A DNA stretch of 23,380 bases, taken from positions 1-23,380 of the forward strand of contig CANCZH010000022.1 of NCBI GenBank assembly GCA_947382445.1, read 5' to 3'. Positions 22,856-23,380 of the stretch are shown here, in pieces (within the stretch, counting starts at the first letter, position 1; the number at the start of each line of letters is the position of its first letter). This stretch comes from an uncultured Clostridium sp. (lineage in GTDB: Bacteria > Bacillota_A > Clostridia > TANB77 > CAG-508). Position numbers and translations under genes: made by a program. Below the pieces are notes generated by a model. That model was given only the letters and a program-made list of their open reading frames with translations, was not told the origin of the DNA and searched no databases.

Positions 22856-22877
22856 CAATAGTTAGGAGGAAAGAAAG

Positions 22878-23380
22878 ATGAAAAAAGCAATCATCGGTAG
22901 AAAAGTCGGAATGACACAAATATTTGATGAAAAAGGTAATGTAATACCTGTAACAGTAATTGAAGCTGGACCATGTAGCGTAGTTCAAGTTAAAACAGTA
23001 GAAACAGATGGATACGATGCAGTACAATTAGGATTTGGTACAGTAAAAGAACATAAAGTAAACAAACCAGAAATGGGACATTTTACAAAAGTAAAAGTTG
23101 CTCCAACAAAACATTTAAGAGAATTCAGATTAGCTGATGTACAAAATGTTAAAATAGGAGATGAAATAAAAGCTGACATCTTCACAGAAGGTGAAGTAGT
23201 AGACATCCAAGGAATAACAAAAGGAAAAGGATTCCAAGGTGTTATCAAAAGACATGGTCAATCAAGAGGACCTATGGGACATGGTTCTATGTATCATAGA
23301 AGACCAGGTTCAATGGGAGCTTGTTCTACACCAAGTAGAGTATTTAAAGGTAAAAAATTACCAGGACATATGGGAAATGT
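22878..23380 (+). CDS. rplC: 50S ribosomal protein L3 (uL3), 3' end outside the window
   Basis: L3 is an early assembly protein of the large subunit near the peptidyl-transferase centre. The 167 complete codons present start [20 protein letters not shown] and include [44 protein letters not shown] and LPGHMGN, all diagnostic. The full protein is about 210 residues, so roughly 40 are missing at the window edge. AGGAGG stands 8-9 bases before the ATG. It is the second gene of the S10 operon, and its translation start lies just downstream of structured element copy C. Confidence 0.97.
   Translation, partial: MKKAIIGRKVGMTQIFDEKGNVIPVTVIEAGPCSVVQVKTVETDGYDAVQLGFGTVKEHKVNKPEMGHFTKVKVAPTKHLREFRLADVQNVKIGDEIKADIFTEGEVVDIQGITKGKGFQGVIKRHGQSRGPMGHGSMYHRRPGSMGACSTPSRVFKGKKLPGHMGN

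Overview
This is about 23.4 kb of very AT-rich chromosome from a Gram-positive bacterium, most likely an uncultured or host-associated member of the Clostridia (Bacillota). The reasons are the codon usage, strong AGGAGG-type ribosome sites, near-consensus SigA promoters, a T-box in front of pheST, a RelQ-type alarmone synthetase, a TSCPD-family small protein and an ECF sigma/zinc anti-sigma pair. The content is mostly housekeeping. I see no rRNA, tRNA, CRISPR array, prophage or intact insertion sequence.

Layout, left to right. A 5'-broken gene for a membrane-anchored hypothetical protein (25-621). A promoter and Phe-specific T-box leader driving pheS-pheT (629-4352). asnS on the minus strand, divergent from ruvA-rarA (4486-8042). 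On the minus strand, an ECF sigma factor and its zinc-finger anti-sigma (8087-9539). Two half-size TSUP transporter genes plus a 46-residue protein (9643-10662). A Cys-rich protein on the minus strand (10700-11134), an unrecognised 152-residue protein and a two-OB-fold SSB (11241-12487). A probable operon of a polytopic membrane protein, RluD, a frameshifted RluB, an S1-domain protein and a winged-helix protein resembling the replication-relaxation family (12722-17576). feoA-feoB (17841-19876), overlapping a convergent TSCPD gene. A relQ-like gene, a frameshifted metallophosphoesterase, and finally the start of the S10 ribosomal operon (rpsJ, partial rplC) behind a perfect promoter and a structured leader.

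The most interesting material is non-coding. Three intergenic elements (6642-6762, 9997-10099, 22707-22855) share an apical motif: a GGAG or GCAG segment, a short GTAC-containing hairpin with a 4-nt loop, then TGA-GG. In two copies this is enclosed by a conserved AGTA/GAA-type internal loop and by outer stems whose sequences differ while pairing is kept. Each copy ends just before the ribosome site of the next gene (rarA, the second TSUP half, rplC). The rplC copy contains a series of tandem G-A/A-G internal loops, which suggests function as folded RNA. Separately, two operon ends carry very long nested palindromes (12502-12629 and 17600-17761): a 21-28 bp perfect outer stem with a second hairpin inside, as if something had inserted into a terminator loop.

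Three genes (the first gene, rluB and the phosphoesterase) are each one indel away from intact. This is either sequence error or real gene decay and should be settled before those genes are interpreted.
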